Source: an uncultured bacterium (GTDB taxonomy: Bacteria > Bacteroidota > Bacteroidia > Chitinophagales > CAIODY01). Taken from it: DNA of 6,195 bases. Shown here in pieces: positions 1 through 6,141 of this stretch. The DNA is taken from the NCBI GenBank assembly GCA_903871715.1, contig CAIQHW010000280.1:1-6195 (forward strand), given 5' to 3'. The notes below the pieces were generated by a model that saw only the letters and a list, made by a program, of their open reading frames with translations, had not been told where the DNA came from and did no database searches. The position numbers were made by a program, and so were the translations under genes. Position 1 is the stretch's first letter. Each line of letters starts with the position of its first letter.

Positions 1-1096
1 TGCCAATCACATCTTCTTCAATTTTATTGCTTTCGCCATTCAATTTAAACTTCACTTTTTTCCAAGTTTCATTTTTCAATTCATAATCTTCTTGTTCGTT
101 TTTAAATCGAACTGTAATTTTTTCGCCATCAATTCGCTTGATGGTAGCTAATTTGCCGTTGAAATATTTTTTTTCAGCTTCACTATCATTTTTTACAAAC
201 ATCACTTGCGCACCAATTTTCAAATTCAATTCATACTCCATCGGAAATTCTTTTTCATCAAAATCGCCTGTAATTTCTCCTTCAAATTTGTAGAGTTCGC
301 CATCCAATTTTTGCAACTCGGTTTGATTAATTTTATCGGCTTTATAATTGTGTGTGCTTAAAGTAATGTAACCATCAATATCGTCAAATCCGCTTTGATA
401 GCGGCTATTCAACAGTTCAAAATTCTCTTCGTCCATTTCGTTGTTCCTGATTTTGTTCAGCAACTTAATAAATCGTTCTTCATTTTGCCGATAGATTTTT
501 TTCAACTCGATGTAAATCGGCATATTTTCTTGCAACACTTTGGCACTAAAAAAAAATGGCGTTTCGTAATAATTTTTAATCACGTCCCATTCTCTCACCA
601 CAGGTGGCAACTGAAACATATCGCCAATGAAAAGCACCTGAACACCGCCAAAAGGCTCATGATATTGCCTTCGGAAATGTCGCAAAATGGTATCTATGCA
701 ATCTAAATAATCGCAGCGCAACATGCTCACTTCATCAATAATCAACAATTCTAATTCTCGAAATAATTCAATTTTGGGCTGACTAAATCGCACGGTTTGA
801 AATAAAGTATTGGCATCCACCGAATTATTATTGTCGTAAAATCCTCTATTTTTTTCAGGAATAAATGGCACAAATGGCAATTGAAAAAATGAATGCATCG
901 TAACTCCACCAGCGTTGATAGCCGCTACACCAGTGGGCGCAACCACCACCGTGTTTTTTTGTGAATGCGATTGAATATATTTTAAGAAAGTAGTTTTTCC
1001 TGTACCAGCTTTGCCTGTAAGAAAAATATTTTTGTTGGTGTGCAATACAAATTCGGCGGCTAATTTAAACTCGTCGTTTACTTCAGTAGTTTCCAT
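1..1096 (-). CDS. PIF1/RecD-like superfamily 1 DNA helicase (N-terminal 365 residues, cut by window edge)
   Basis: The minus-strand frame is open from ATG at 1096 to the left edge, so the C-terminus is missing. It is an ATP-dependent DNA helicase acting in the cytoplasm on replication, repair or recombination substrates. Visible SF1 motifs are Walker A GKAGTGKTT (residues 28-36), motif Ia APTGVAAINAGGVTMHSFF (53-71), Walker B LLIIDEVSM (117-125) and motif III GDMFQLPPV (158-166). The stretch KIGAQVMFVKND, near residue 300, matches the post-core region of PIF1-like helicases (usually VGAQVMLLKN). The Q-x-G helicase motifs V and VI would lie outside the window. From memory, Bacteroidota relatives run to about 700-800 residues, some with a C-terminal HRDC or helix-turn-helix region, so about half is seen. 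The start is chosen because the TGKAGTGKT strand begins some 25 residues in, as is usual, and a -7-like box lies just upstream. The precise cellular role cannot be told from the sequence. Confidence 0.93.
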   Translation of the reverse strand, partial: METTEVNDEFKLAAEFVLHTNKNIFLTGKAGTGKTTFLKYIQSHSQKNTVVVAPTGVAAINAGGVTMHSFFQLPFVPFIPEKNRGFYDNNNSVDANTLFQTVRFSQPKIELFRELELLIIDEVSMLRCDYLDCIDTILRHFRRQYHEPFGGVQVLFIGDMFQLPPVVREWDVIKNYYETPFFFSAKVLQENMPIYIELKKIYRQNEERFIKLLNKIRNNEMDEENFELLNSRYQSGFDDIDGYITLSTHNYKADKINQTELQKLDGELYKFEGEITGDFDEKEFPMEYELNLKIGAQVMFVKNDSEAEKKYFNGKLATIKRIDGEKITVRFKNEQEDYELKNETWKKVKFKLNGESNKIEEDVIG

Positions 1097-1118
1097 TTTT
1101 TCGATGCTAAGATTTGTT

Positions 1119-1152
1119 CAAAAATAGAAATATTTTTTTCGAGTGGCTACAA
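1119..1152 (-). promoter_or_regulatory. Possible Bacteroidota-type promoter of the helicase gene
   Basis: On the minus strand, TATTTTTG (1126 down to 1119) matches the -7 consensus TAnnTTTG, and a TTG (1152 down to 1150) could serve as the -33 element. The gap of 23 bases is at the long end for this type. The box ends 22 bases before the helicase ATG, which gives a short leader. The match is to a short degenerate consensus in AT-rich DNA, so it is only suggestive. Confidence 0.4.
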
Positions 1153-1195
1153 CATTTTGTAGAACAGGCTTCTACAAACATTTACCAACCATGTT

Positions 1196-1203
1196 TACAT
1201 TTG
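1196..1203 (+). promoter_or_regulatory. Possible -7 promoter element of ftcD
   Basis: TACATTTG matches the Bacteroidota -7 consensus TAnnTTTG exactly and lies 21 bases before the preferred ftcD start at 1225. The nearest upstream TTTG (1156-1159) is too far away to be a normal -33 element, so only half of the promoter is supported. If it is used, transcription would start near 1209. That would exclude any ftcD start upstream of 1225. Confidence 0.35.
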
Positions 1204-1224
1204 CTGTTCAAAATTTTAATTTTC

Positions 1225-2913
1225 ATGAAAGATTTTTCAAACGCAGTGATAGAATGTGTGCCTAATTTCAGTGAAGGACACAATATGCAAATCATCAAAC
1301 AAATTACAGATGAAGTAGAAAAAGTAGAAGGTGTAAGTTTATTGGATGTTGACCCGGGCAAAGCGACCAACAGAACAGTAGTAACTTTTGTTGGCAACCC
1401 CAAAGCAGTTATTGAAGCTGCTTTTCAAGCTATTAAAAAAGCTGGTGAGTTGATTGATATGCGTCATCACAAAGGCGAACATCCACGAATGGGTGCTACG
1501 GATGTATGTCCGTTAATTCCTGTGAGTGGTATCACGATGGAAGAAACTGTTGAATTTGCAAAACAATTAGCCAAACGTGTTGCTGATGAATTGCACATTC
1601 CTACTTTTCTTTACGAATATGCACAGGCCAATCCTGCCAGAAAAAATTTAGCAGAAATAAGAAGTGGTGAATATGAAGGTTTGGCTGCAAAAATGCAAAA
1701 GCCTGAATGGAAGCCCGATTACGGTGGTACAACATTTAACGAACGCAGTGGTGCAACGGTGATAGGTGCTCGTGATTTTTTAATTGCCTACAATGTGAAT
1801 TTGAATACCACTTCAACAAGAAGAGCCAATTCAATTGCGTTTGACATCAGAGAAAAAGGTCGTCAGAAAAAAGATGAAAAAGGAAAAGCGATAAAAGATG
1901 CCGCTGGAAATGCCATCTGGGAGCCAGGTTTGTTGAAATCGGTAAAAGCAATTGGTTGGTTTATTGAAGAATATGGTGTGGCACAAATTTCTATCAACTT
2001 AACTAATATGTACGATACACCGCTACATAAAGTGTTTGATACCGCTTGCGAACGAGCCACAGCAAGAGGTTTGAGAGTAACAGGCAGTGAGTTGGTTGGT
2101 TTAGTTCCGTTGGAAGCATTGCTGGAAGCAGGAAAATATTTTTTAAGAAAACAACAACGCAGCGTTGGTGTAAGCGAAAATGAATTAATAAAGATTGCGG
2201 TGAAATCATTGGGCCTGGATGAGTTAGCACCATTTGACCCACAAAAGAAAATCATAGAATATCAGTTGCAAAAATTATCTGCAAAAAAATTGGTGAACAT
2301 GAATTTGCAACAATTTGCTGAAGAAACAGCCAGCGAATCACCAGCACCCGGAGGTGGCTCTATTGCTGCTTATTGTGGTGCAATGGGTGCAGCATTGGCA
2401 ACAATGGTAGCAAATTTGTCTTCACACAAAGTTGGTTGGGATGCACGATGGGAAGAGTTTTCAAACTATGCTGAAAAAGGACAAGCCATTGTAAAACAAT
2501 TGTTGAGTTTGGTAGATGAAGATACAGATGCATTCAATCAAATTATGACTGCATTTGGTTTACCAAAAAATAATGATGTGGAAAAAGCTGCACGAAAACA
2601 AGCCATAGAAGCCGCTACTATTAATGCTATTAAAGTTCCTTTTAAAACTATGGAATTAGCTTTTCAAAGTTTTGAATTGGCAAAAGCCATGGCCGAAATT
2701 GGCAACCCAAATTCGGTGAGTGATGCTGGTGTTGGTGCTTTATGTGCAAGAGCCGCTGTGAAAGGGGCTTACTTAAACGTGAAAATCAATGCGAAAGATT
2801 TGGAAGAAAATCCAATTGTGAAACCAATTTTAGAACAGGCAGAAAGAATGAATCTGCAAGCCGATGAAAAGGAAAAAGAAGTGTGGACTATAGTATTATC
2901 TAAAATGAAATAG
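1225..2913 (+). CDS. ftcD: Bifunctional glutamate formimidoyltransferase / formimidoyltetrahydrofolate cyclodeaminase
   Basis: This 562-residue cytoplasmic enzyme is recognised by clear resemblance along its length to animal FTCD (541 residues). The N-terminal transferase moves the formimino group from N-formiminoglutamate, a histidine breakdown product, to tetrahydrofolate. The C-terminal cyclodeaminase converts the 5-formimino-THF to 5,10-methenyl-THF and ammonia. Visible transferase landmarks are ECVPNFSEG (10-18), DVDPGKATNRTVVTFVG (41-57) and HHKGEHPRMGATDVCP (81-96). His86 in the latter aligns with the catalytic His82 of mammalian FTCD. LVGLVPLEALL and LAPFDPQKKIIEY (to about 346) close the transferase part. 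The cyclodeaminase starts near residue 359, with the hallmark SPAPGGGSIAA at 372-382, and LPKNNDVEKAAR and GNPNSVSDAGVGA follow. The frame is also open upstream to a TTG at 1114, but those 37 residues are not family-like. ATG 1225 puts ECVPNFSEG close to the N-terminus, as in relatives. No other hut gene is visible nearby. Both activities are intact as far as sequence shows. Confidence 0.96.
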   Translation: MKDFSNAVIECVPNFSEGHNMQIIKQITDEVEKVEGVSLLDVDPGKATNRTVVTFVGNPKAVIEAAFQAIKKAGELIDMRHHKGEHPRMGATDVCPLIPVSGITMEETVEFAKQLAKRVADELHIPTFLYEYAQANPARKNLAEIRSGEYEGLAAKMQKPEWKPDYGGTTFNERSGATVIGARDFLIAYNVNLNTTSTRRANSIAFDIREKGRQKKDEKGKAIKDAAGNAIWEPGLLKSVKAIGWFIEEYGVAQISINLTNMYDTPLHKVFDTACERATARGLRVTGSELVGLVPLEALLEAGKYFLRKQQRSVGVSENELIKIAVKSLGLDELAPFDPQKKIIEYQLQKLSAKKLVNMNLQQFAEETASESPAPGGGSIAAYCGAMGAALATMVANLSSHKVGWDARWEEFSNYAEKGQAIVKQLLSLVDEDTDAFNQIMTAFGLPKNNDVEKAARKQAIEAATINAIKVPFKTMELAFQSFELAKAMAEIGNPNSVSDAGVGALCARAAVKGAYLNVKINAKDLEENPIVKPILEQAERMNLQADEKEKEVWTIVLSKMK

Positions 2914-2962
2914 GCTATTATTACATAGCTGCTCCTGCACTTTTTAACTAAAAATGAATCCC

Positions 2963-3002
2963 AAAAAAAAGTCCGTATCGGCTAAACCGATACGGACTTT
3001 TT
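2963..3002. terminator. Bidirectional rho-independent terminator between convergent genes
   Basis: A perfect 11-bp stem, GTCCGTATCGG (2971-2981) and CCGATACGGAC (2987-2997), encloses the 5-base loop CTAAA. Eight A residues precede it (2963-2970) and five T residues follow it (2998-3002), so either strand reads as stem plus T-tract. The minus-strand T-run is the longer. It lies 57 bases after the ftcD stop and 36 bases after the stop of the large surface-protein gene, so it can end both transcripts. Confidence 0.92.
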
Positions 3003-3033
3003 AAAATCTTAAAATTTGCTACTAGCAAAGTTT

Positions 3034-5124
3034 TTATTTATTGCCATTAGCTGTTGGTTTTTTCGGCGCAGCAGGTAATTTATAAGCAGCTTTTAATTGC
3101 TCATTGTTTTTATCTGTAGTTTTTAAATTACCCATTCCAACCATAGCAGGAATACTTAAATCTTGGTTGGCTCCAAACAATTCAGGATGCAAGTATTTAC
3201 CTTTTTCAACACCTTTTTTATCTTCTTCGGCTACAATGCGGTGAGCATTTGCCCATGCATCTTGGCGAATACCTGTTACTTGCCAACTAACTTTTACATT
3301 AGGTTTGTCGGTTTGAATTTTAAATTGATTGTTGCTAATTTCTTCTACTACCATCACTTGTGCAAATGCACCAATAGTTGTTAATTGATATCGGAAATCT
3401 TTGTTTTCGGCAGAGAAATAAGATGGCATGGTTACAGTAGCAAAACCATTAGCATCAGTGGTTATATTACCATTGTAAACGTTCATCATATCAGGGCTTT
3501 CAACAAAGCTATGAATCAAATATTTGTTAGCAGGATCCATAGGATGGTCAATTTTGAAAGTACCACTTGATTTGCTTAAATTGCCAGTTACCACAACATC
3601 TCCTCCAAAATATCCTGCGTAGGTGCCTAATGAAGAGGTAGTTGTACCAAGTTCGCCATAAACACCAACGGTGTAATTAGAGGTAGATGCCCCATTTGCC
3701 GAACCATATAAGCCATAATTGTTGGATGTAGCAGCTGTAGAATATCCATAAACCCCTTGGTTGTAAGTTGCACCAGTAGAGGTATTAAAACCTTCTACAC
3801 CAGCAGCTACAATATTAGTATAAGTAGTTGATGAAACTGTGCCTTGCACTTCGCCGAGTATGCCAGTAGTGTGAGCATTTGAGAAGGGGTCGCCAGTTAC
3901 TAAAATTGGTTGATTGGCATTGATAGACCAACCAGTAACTCCTATGGATTGCCCTTGACCCAATACCCCACGAGAAACTGTGCCACCATTTGATGTGCCC
4001 ATTATACCAATTGAAGTAGCAGCTACATCAGCATCACCTTGTACACCTGTATTTGAAGTAGCACTGCTATTGATGCCAGCATAAGCATAAACACCCGTAT
4101 TACTTGCTCCAAGAGTTGCCCTATTGTATGAAGCGGTAACATTTCCCGAATAAGAATAGTCATAAGCTTCGTTGTCTGCACCATAATAATAGCCATAATA
4201 AGGTGTAGTAGTGGGATTATTAGCATAATTACCTCCTCCAACATATCCGCCTGTAAAGGATGCTCCCCATCCTATACCTGGTTTTGGTCTTGAATAACCC
4301 ATTACTGCTACCGTATTGGCAGTAGTTGCAGAAGATGTATCTGTATTAATTACAGAAAGAATAGTGTCTTGTGCCGTTGGCGTATAGCGTACATCTAATT
4401 TATGCTTTGGTGTGGTAGTGCCAACACCCACCTTACCAGTAGTATTGTTGTTATAAATATTAGCACCACTTTTCGACCATACAGTGCTTACTACGCCGTT
4501 GGTTACAGCAATACCTGCACCACCAGTAATAGGCTTCTGTGCTAAAATAACTGCTGTACTTTGGCTCAATTTAATCGTATCGCCCGAACGTGTTAGGTTT
4601 TGTATTTCATTAGTAGCCGAATTATCAACAGCACTAATTGTAGTGCCAGCAATGTTGATACCACTGCCTGCTGAGTAACCGCCAGATGAAGCCATCGCAT
4701 ATTTGGCAGTATCAGCCTTTGCAGCTTGCAATGCATAAGGCACCGCTACTAATTGAACTGAATTAGAAGAATTGGAAATAAAGGTGGTGCCACCAGTAGT
4801 ATCCACTTCTACTTCTAAATATTTTTTAGTTCCCGTTGACCAGTCAATGCTTGTGAATGAACCATTATCTACAGTGCCACTGCCTACTGTGGTGCTAAAT
4901 AAGCCAAATGCATTGGTAGTAACGCTTTGATGTTCTTGATACAAAGTAGTACCTAATGATGTGGTATTGTGAATGGTAAATTGAACCGAAATGTGCTTGC
5001 CTGTCATTGGCGCATTGTCCACTGCTCTACGAGCAATGGCTTGATAATTCAATAACTTGGGCACTTGTGCCATGGCCACTGAGGCAAATAAAATAGAAAC
5101 GATGAGTAAGTTTATTTTTTTCAT
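3034..5124 (-). CDS. Large exported modular surface protein, tail-fibre/adhesin-like
   Basis: This 696-residue protein begins with a signal peptide (residues 1-19, cut at AMA|Q), so it is exported. Residues 21-140 form a module common at the N-terminus of Bacteroidota surface proteins: LNYQAIAR, ISVQFTIHN, LYQEHQSVTTNAFGLF, then VQLVAVPYALQAAKAD. A collar-like part follows (GINIAGTTISAVDNSATNEIQ, from 155), then VGVGTTTPKHKLDV (232-245), a hallmark of tail-fibre-like proteins. Residues 275-515 are a Gly/Ser/Thr/Tyr-rich stalk of degenerate repeats of the type GVYGY, GLYGS, GVYGE, GILGE, ending GYFGGDVVVTGNL. Residues 523-650 are a compact C-terminal module (FKIDHPMDP, HSFVESPDMMN, KVSWQVTGIRQDAWAN, KYLHPELFG). 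The Lys-rich tail ends in NGNK and is not a T9SS sorting domain. The gene follows the small T9SS-type gene and is probably co-transcribed with it. Binding partner and function are unknown; adhesion or a surface-fibre role is inferred from architecture. Confidence 0.85.
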   Translation of the reverse strand: MKKINLLIVSILFASVAMAQVPKLLNYQAIARRAVDNAPMTGKHISVQFTIHNTTSLGTTLYQEHQSVTTNAFGLFSTTVGSGTVDNGSFTSIDWSTGTKKYLEVEVDTTGGTTFISNSSNSVQLVAVPYALQAAKADTAKYAMASSGGYSAGSGINIAGTTISAVDNSATNEIQNLTRSGDTIKLSQSTAVILAQKPITGGAGIAVTNGVVSTVWSKSGANIYNNNTTGKVGVGTTTPKHKLDVRYTPTAQDTILSVINTDTSSATTANTVAVMGYSRPKPGIGWGASFTGGYVGGGNYANNPTTTPYYGYYYGADNEAYDYSYSGNVTASYNRATLGASNTGVYAYAGINSSATSNTGVQGDADVAATSIGIMGTSNGGTVSRGVLGQGQSIGVTGWSINANQPILVTGDPFSNAHTTGILGEVQGTVSSTTYTNIVAAGVEGFNTSTGATYNQGVYGYSTAATSNNYGLYGSANGASTSNYTVGVYGELGTTTSSLGTYAGYFGGDVVVTGNLSKSSGTFKIDHPMDPANKYLIHSFVESPDMMNVYNGNITTDANGFATVTMPSYFSAENKDFRYQLTTIGAFAQVMVVEEISNNQFKIQTDKPNVKVSWQVTGIRQDAWANAHRIVAEEDKKGVEKGKYLHPELFGANQDLSIPAMVGMGNLKTTDKNNEQLKAAYKLPAAPKKPTANGNK

Positions 5125-5136
5125 GATTTGGTTGTT

Positions 5137-5211
5137 TTATTTGTTGATAATAAATTGTTTTGAGATTGTTTTTGATGATTGTTTACCGCTGGTAAAAACA
5201 GCTTTTAAAAT
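5137..5211 (-). other. In-frame downstream remnant of the T9SS sorting domain
   Basis: Directly after the TAA that ends the small upstream gene (5212-5214), the same frame continues ILKAVFTSGK, then QSSKTISKQFIINK, and stops at TAA 5137-5139. This is the expected last strand pair of a T9SS type A sorting domain, which in relatives reads like GTYIL(K)...SKQF(x)I. Restoring a Tyr codon at 5212-5214 would give a 178-residue protein with a complete domain, ending 12 bp before the next ATG. No separate start codon suggests independent translation. It is best read as the cut-off end of the gene at 5212-5673. Confidence 0.8.
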
Positions 5212-5673
5212 TTAAGTACAAGAAGCATAAGTAAGTGTATTGATAGAAGCTACCAGCTTATTATTGCTGCCATAAGCTTGCGATGGAATGTTATCCAACA
5301 ATCTACCTTGTATGTCGAAAACCTGCATGGCTACTTGCCCCGATTCAGGAAAAGTAACAGCATACCAAACATTGTTGCTAGCAGGAACAGGATACACCAC
5401 AAATTTGCCATCGGTGGTGGTTTCTAAATCTAACAATCCCGAAATAATTTTTTTCGGATTAGCTGGTTGTTCAAAGCCTTGGGTAAGCGTTACACCATTG
5501 CTGTTGATAACGGAGGTGGTGGCAGATTCTTCGGCAATGGTGGTCATTAATTTTGCCCCACCCGAAGCAATCTCTTTACCTCCAGGCGAAACCACTGCTG
5601 GTGTGGTAACAGTTTGAGCCATGGCACACGCTGTGCATAAGCCCAGAAAGACACTGAGAATTGTCTTTTTCAT
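5212..5673 (-). CDS. Small exported protein with a truncated T9SS type A sorting domain
   Basis: The 153-residue product has a signal peptide (MKKTILSVFLGLCTACAMA, cut before Gln20). A short module seen in many Bacteroidota secreted proteins follows, with VVSPGGKEIASGGAKL and then GVTLTQGFEQP (60-70). From about residue 90 it reads as a T9SS type A sorting domain: FVVYPVPASNNVWYAVTFPESG, then VAMQVFDIQGRLL. It ends abruptly at INTLTYASCT, where relatives have a Gly-Thr-Tyr-Ile-Leu strand. The missing end is still present in frame downstream (5137-5211), so a single TAA at 5212-5214 has cut off the last 24-25 residues. The Cys at 152 also replaces a usual Gly. Since T9SS recognises the C-terminal domain, the truncated protein may reach the periplasm by Sec but fail to cross the outer membrane. 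It is the first gene of a probable two-gene unit with the large surface protein. The start ATG is fixed by the signal peptide. No catalytic motif is visible and its own function is unknown. Confidence 0.85.
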   Translation of the reverse strand: MKKTILSVFLGLCTACAMAQTVTTPAVVSPGGKEIASGGAKLMTTIAEESATTSVINSNGVTLTQGFEQPANPKKIISGLLDLETTTDGKFVVYPVPASNNVWYAVTFPESGQVAMQVFDIQGRLLDNIPSQAYGSNNKLVASINTLTYASCT

Positions 5674-5727
5674 GTTGTTATTAGTTTTAGTTTTTGCTTA
5701 CTCTATGCGGTTTTCGGCATCCCCGTT

Positions 5728-5751
5728 TTGTTTTAATTTAAATTAAAACAA
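5728..5751. promoter_or_regulatory. Perfect 24-bp AT-rich palindrome upstream of the exported-protein genes
   Basis: TTGTTTTAATTT (5728-5739) is followed directly by its exact reverse complement (5740-5751) with no spacer. It lies 55 to 78 bases upstream of the ATG at 5673, where a promoter and operator of the minus-strand gene pair would be expected. With no loop and no T-tract beyond it, it is a better candidate for a dimeric regulator's site than for a terminator. No clean TAnnTTTG box is visible beside it; TACTTTG near 5757-5763 on the minus strand is one base short. The regulatory role is inferred from position only. Confidence 0.45.
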
Positions 5752-6141
5752 TAACGCAAAGTACATGCTTATTAAAATTAAAAAATAGCCTAACGGATAA
5801 AAATTACAAACATCTTGTTAACAATTTTTAATTCTCAAATACTTTAAAGTAGGTTCTTTCCTATTGCCGAATGTTATGATTCTAACACTACATGTTAGCA
5901 TATTCATCCGCCTTAAGGTGAATGATTTGTCTGATGCTCAAACATTTTATTGCCTCCCAGCAAATTGGCAAAGGCTTATGGAAACAAAATATTCCCCAAG
6001 AAGCTAGCGGCTTACATTACCACCACACTCATCGGGTCGCTAAAATCAGATGGCTGTTCCGCTTCAAATGAAAGTGTACTGATTAGCGGTTAAAGATTAG
6101 AGACATTTTGTTAAATTTATTCACAATTAAAAACAAACAAA
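5752..6141. other. Long intergenic region without a recognisable gene
   Basis: No known protein or RNA family is recognised in these 390 bases. Positions 5752-5870 are very AT-rich and featureless. From about 5880 to 6090 the DNA becomes less AT-rich and holds short inverted repeats, a repeated TAGCGG (6005-6010 and 6084-6089), and overlapping short frames. The frames are a 43-codon plus-strand frame (5876-6007), a 45-codon plus-strand frame (5934-6071), and a minus-strand frame without a start (6089 down to 6012) ending FEAEQPSDFSDPMSVVVM. None has a convincing start context, so none is called as a gene. The last 50 bases are AT-rich, with TAAATTTA (6112-6119) one base off a -7 box, and probably contain the promoter of the gene at 6142. 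Confidence 0.5.
5882..5923. repeat. Two adjacent small inverted repeats
   Basis: CTAACA (5882-5887) and TGTTAG (5893-5898) form a 6-bp stem with a 5-base loop. Immediately after it, ATTCA (5902-5906) pairs with TGAAT (5919-5923), and the inner CC and GG extend the stem past a one-base bulge. No T-tract follows on either strand, so neither is a standard terminator. They could be part of a structured RNA or leader, or be chance. Confidence 0.3.

Noticed and set aside
395..706. Plus-strand 103-codon frame
   Set aside because: It lies opposite the helicase gene, whose motifs are unmistakable, and its product is a low-complexity, family-less translation.
1114..1224. Upstream TTG extension of ftcD by 37 residues
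   Set aside because: The extra residues do not resemble FTCD N-termini, the family starts a few residues before ECVPNFSEG, and a -7-like box lies inside the extension. ATG 1225 is preferred.
1863..2255. Minus-strand frames of 130 and 79 codons within ftcD
   Set aside because: Both are antisense shadows of a well-conserved enzyme and show no domain or start context.
3163..3570. Plus-strand frames opposite the large surface protein, with similar ones at 4484-4678 and 5288-5617
   Set aside because: They are antisense to signal-peptide-bearing, family-like coding sequence and have no recognisable product.
5182..5196. Small hairpin TTTACC-GCT-GGTAAA after the small T9SS gene's stop, considered as a terminator
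   Set aside because: The 6-bp AT-rich stem has no proper T-tract in the direction of transcription, and the bases are better explained as coding remnant of the sorting domain.
5212..5673. Lipoprotein reading of the small exported protein (Cys13 or Cys16)
   Set aside because: Neither Cys has a good lipobox before it, whereas AMA|Q is a normal signal peptidase I site, as in the neighbouring large protein.
5882..5898. CTAACA...TGTTAG considered as an integron attC-like site
   Set aside because: The arms enclose only 5 bases, the right arm does not fit GTTRRRY, and no integrase or cassette array is visible.
5752..6141. tRNA or other standard RNA gene in the long gap
   Set aside because: No T-loop GGTTCGAATCC-like sequence, cloverleaf stems or other familiar RNA signatures were seen.
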